From: Xylaria sp. FL1777
Taxonomy: Eukaryota > Ascomycota > Sordariomycetes > Xylariales > Xylariaceae
NCBI GenBank assembly: GCA_022578965.1
Contig: MU401047.1
Coordinates: forward strand, 1-11,469
Length of the DNA stretch: 11,469 nt
Direction: 5' to 3'
The notes beneath the pieces are model-generated. The model was not told the origin of the DNA and did not search any database. It saw nothing but the letters and a program-made list of their open reading frames with translations. The number at the start of each line of letters is the position of its first letter. Positions within the stretch are counted from its first letter, which is position 1. Positions 8,428 through 11,469 of the stretch are shown piece after piece. The translations under genes were made by a program, and so were the position numbers.

Positions 8428-11400
8428 ATGTTTGTTTTTTTATTTTTAACTTTTAGTGCATGCTATTTATTTAAAGCTTTTAAGCTAATAAAAAACTTGA
8501 CTTACTAAAAAAGGCAAACTTTAAGCTGGGTTAATATAAATAACAAAAACAAAAGAATTCTAATTAAAAAAAATGCCAAAATTAAGATTTACAGCACACT
8601 TGCTTTGTAGCACTTTAAAGTACTAGTAATAAATAAAGCATATACCTGCAAAAACACAAATAATATAACATATTAACTAATTTAATTCTTGCAACAAAAA
8701 AGCATAGTTCTTTGTTTAGTAACCCTTTTTATAAATTACCTAAAAAATATGTTAAAATATTTACAACTTAGCTTTATAAAGCTACTAACATTGCTTTTAC
8801 TTTTACTTAACTTTAATAAGCTAAAACTATATAAACCAAGCTTTAACTTATTTTAGCTGCTAAAAAAAGTGCTTTATATTAGTGTTAATAACATTTAGCA
8901 CTTAGCTATTAATAGTACTAGCAAATTAATAATAAACATAAATAACAATAGTGCTTTTAAAAGTATATAACGCTTTAATAAAGCTTATAAAAGTAAAAAC
9001 TACAAGTAATAAACAATATTACTTAACCTCTTTAGTTATACTGCTAAATAACATAACTAAAGCTTTAATTTATATAAAATCATAATTAGTACAATTTATA
9101 AACAGCTTTTCTTGCGTTGCAATATAAGCACCAAAATTAAAACTCTAAACAGCAAAAGTATAGCTTTAGGTAATAATTTACTTAAAGCCAAGTTTACTAT
9201 AGTATATGTTTCCCTAAATAAATAAAGCAAAAAAAAATATCAAAAATAGTTTACTATATATAAAAATCAACTATATGCTGCATTTCTAAATAAAAAAAGT
9301 CCAGCAATTATAGCTATTAGTTAAACTAAATAAAGCTATTACTAAACTAATAAAACTACAGACCTAATTATACTAAACCCTAAAGTTTAGCGCAAATTAA
9401 ATATTATAGCTTTTAACTTAAATAATGTTTAAACTTTGCGCTTAAAAAAAAACATTGAAAATAAAACAAACTAAAAGACTAATTAGCTTACCTTTATTAA
9501 AAAAAAGCCTACTTTAACTAATAATTCTTCTAGCAATAATAAAAAAGCTAATATAAATGCTAAAAGTAAAAAAAAAGCAAAAGCAAAAAGTACTAAAGCT
9601 AATAATACTGAAAACCTAGTTATTAAGTTTTAACTAGTAATAGCTATAAATATTTAGCAAGTATATAATATTATTTAGCAAACCGCTAATAAAAAAGCAC
9701 AATATATTTTTGAACTTACTAAAAAAAATGCACGTGTTACTATTTTATTAAACCGCATTAAACAGTTTAAGTTTATTATTGTTTGCAGCTTACTATTAAC
9801 TTATATTATTTCTTAAGTTCTTGCATATATAACTTAGCTTAAAAAAAAAAATAGTATAGCTTTTTTAAACCAAGTAGTTATTATAGCAAAATTCCTATAA
9901 ACCTAGCAATAAGTGTTTTTAGTTTTTTTTTATCTAATATATACCTTTAAAAAAAAGAATATCTGTTTTAATAAATATTCTTTTTTTTAAAGCCTTATTA
10001 CCTAATAAAATAAATATTTCCTTTTTTAAAGCCTTATTACCTAATAAAATAAATATTTTCTTTTTTAAGGCCTTATTACTTAATAAAATAAATATTCCAT
10101 TTTTTAAAGCGTTTTATAACCTTACAGTTTACTTTTTTGCTATTTTATATTAGTACTTAGATATTACTATGCTAATACATCCTTATTTCTTTTTAAAGAA
10201 CTTTTTATTTTTTTTTAAATTTTAAACTTAAATATACAAACTATTACATTTTACTAAAGCAATAAAAAGCGCTTAAACATTATAGCTAATTTTAATAATC
10301 CTAACTTATTTGTTTAAATCCTTATTTGTAGCTTAAAAACTACTAGTGCAAGTATTAACTTATATAACTACTGCTATAAAAGCTACATTATGTTTTTATC
10401 CTAAAGTACTAATGTATTAAACTAGCTATTTAGTTAACTTATACGCATAAAACAAAAAAAATATATTAAGTAGTTCATTATTATAATTACTAGCACTATT
10501 TATAAAAAACATAAAAGCATTATATAGCGTAAATTTTTATAGCAAATTGCTATAAAAAGTAATATTAATCCTAAAATTAAAAAAAAACTAAGCACTATTA
10601 TTTGTTATAAAATAATCTAATGTTTATATAATTAACTATATAATTATTACTTACTAAAAGCTATAAACCCTAGTATTACTACTATTTCTTTTAAATTTCT
10701 TTGCAAAGTATATAACTATATCTTTACTATTGCTTAGCTTGCTATAAATAAACTTAAATAATATTATATTATAAATAAGTTTGCAGCTTTTAATTATATT
10801 GCATATATTATGCATTTAGCAAAGCTACAAAGCACTAAAAAAAAAAAGCCTTTTACAACATTTTAGCAAGTAAAACAGTTAAGTAACCTAAAACAATAGC
10901 ATTTTTTATATTTTTATAAATATCTGCTAAACAAAATTATTACTGCTTTTTAGAAAGCTAAAAACCAAAATGCTAAAGCTATTAATGCTTGTTTAGCTAA
11001 AATTAATAAGGCGCAAGTAGCCTAAAAAAAAGCAGAACTTAAAAAGCAGAAAAATAAAGAATATACACAGCAAAAACAGGAAAAACAGGAAAAAAAAAAA
11101 CAACTAGAAGAAAAAAAGGCCTAAAAGAAAGCCAGAGTTAAAAAAAAAGCAAAAATTGCAAAAAAAACTAAAGCTGCAAAAAAAGCAGCATATAAAACCT
11201 CCAAAAAGCAATAAGCATAAACAAAAAAAAAAAATGCAAATATTACAACAAATAGTAATAAATATAAAGTATTTTAATAGCTTAACTATATACCTAAATA
11301 AATTGCAAATTAAGTTTATATTACTATAGTATTAGAAATACTTATTAAATGTAATAATAAAACTTATTAAAAACAAAAAAGCTTTAAAAAAAAAATATTT

Positions 11401-11469
11401 AAAAAGAAAAAAAAGCAAATTTATTAATTGTTTAATTATAATTATAAATATTTAAAAAATTAAATATTT
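8428..11469 (+). pseudogene. RIP-degraded SNF2-family helicase gene
   Basis: This is the remnant of a SNF2-family (superfamily 2) DNA-dependent ATPase, a class that remodels chromatin or translocates on DNA in the nucleus. One phase stays readable for about 1000 codons; its stops are all TAA/TAG and no indel is apparent. The C-terminal helicase lobe is clear. LFIFF (motif IV-like) is at 10201-10215. QILICSLKTTSASINL, motif V with Gly turned to Ser, is at 10315-10362. Motif VI follows with canonical spacing: Trp (TAA, 10402), Gln (TAG, 10423), Gly (AGT, 10432), Arg (TAA, 10435), then Arg-Ile-Gly(AAA)-Gln ending at 10455. The N-terminal lobe is weaker: a GG-x-L-x(n)-GLGKT-like stretch at about 8743-8790 and a TILL..FSY segment at 9013-9039. 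I could not locate the DEAH box (motif II). A Lys/Gln/Glu/Ala-rich coiled-coil-like tail spans about 10954-11211. ATG 8428 is a guess. The frame continues in phase to the right edge, so the end is undetermined. Confidence 0.85.
9970..10110 (+). repeat. 39-bp in-frame tandem repeat within the SNF2 frame
   Basis: Three full units (9992-10030, 10031-10069, 10070-10108), each beginning GCCTTATTA, are preceded by a partial unit (9970-9991). In the SNF2 phase each unit reads LIT-x-x-NKY-(F/S)-(L/I)-F-x-(S/G), where x are stop codons that were probably Gln, giving a 13-residue repeat. Differences between units are mainly C/T and A/G. The repeat lies between the two helicase lobes, a position where SNF2 proteins tolerate insertions of varying length. 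Confidence 0.85.

Larger units (their letters stand above)
1..11469. other. AT-rich, RIP-like mutated region
   Basis: The whole window is dominated by A and T, with TpA everywhere and no intact gene-sized ORF. Many surviving C residues follow a G (GCA, GCT and their complements TGC, AGC are common), while TCA, CCA, TGA and TGG are scarce. Long single-phase frames carry stops that are TAA or TAG only. This is what C-to-T change on both strands, mainly at CpA, leaves behind in filamentous ascomycetes. CpG is uncommon but survives at many sites, so plain methyl-CpG decay does not explain the pattern. The assignment to a fungus is an inference from this mutation pattern, not from a taxonomic marker. 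Confidence 0.7.

Noticed and set aside
8428..11469. Alternative genetic code (TAA/TAG = Gln, as in ciliates) instead of a pseudogene
   Set aside because: TAA and TAG also stand where Trp and Arg are expected in motif VI, and invariant Gly and Pro codons are lost as AGT, AAA and TCC. A functional reassigned-code gene would keep these residues.

Overview
The window is extremely AT-rich (about one fifth G+C by eye). It holds no intact gene, no recognisable RNA gene and no CRISPR array. It looks like an AT-rich, mutation-degraded compartment of a filamentous fungal genome of the kind made by repeat-induced point mutation (RIP). The best evidence is a gene-length reading frame on the + strand (about 8428 to the right edge) that keeps one phase for roughly 3 kb without an apparent indel. 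Its in-frame stops are only TAA or TAG, as expected if CAA, CAG and TGG codons were hit by C-to-T and G-to-A changes. Its helicase C-terminal motifs can still be read: in the motif V to VI stretch each expected conserved Gly, Pro, Trp, Gln or Arg that is missing differs by exactly such a change. I call it a wrecked SNF2-family ATPase/helicase gene.

Layout, left to right. 1-650 is purine-only low-complexity sequence. About 650-1556 is T-rich with a short 44-bp tandem repeat. A Lys-rich degraded reading frame lies on the minus strand at 1557-1988. A long AT-rich hairpin follows (2165-2261), with a half-copy at 2291-2316. Degraded + strand frames then come in series: X (about 2761-5520, phase 1, with a phase-2 tail to about 5990), Y (about 6531-7815, phase 3), Z1 (about 7921-8330, phase 1) and the SNF2 frame (8428 to beyond 11469, phase 1).

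A related palindromic motif, A-rich then CTAAATATTT and its inverse, recurs at 2165-2261, 2291-2316, 6491-6528, 7837-7896 and 8331-8380. All of these sit in gaps between the degraded frames. Together the series could be the remains of one multi-gene mobile or virus-like element punctuated by palindromes, or several repeats carrying the same MITE-like insertions. Only the SNF2 assignment is firm. X, Y, Z1 and the minus-strand frame are unrecognised and rest on reading-frame statistics counted by eye.
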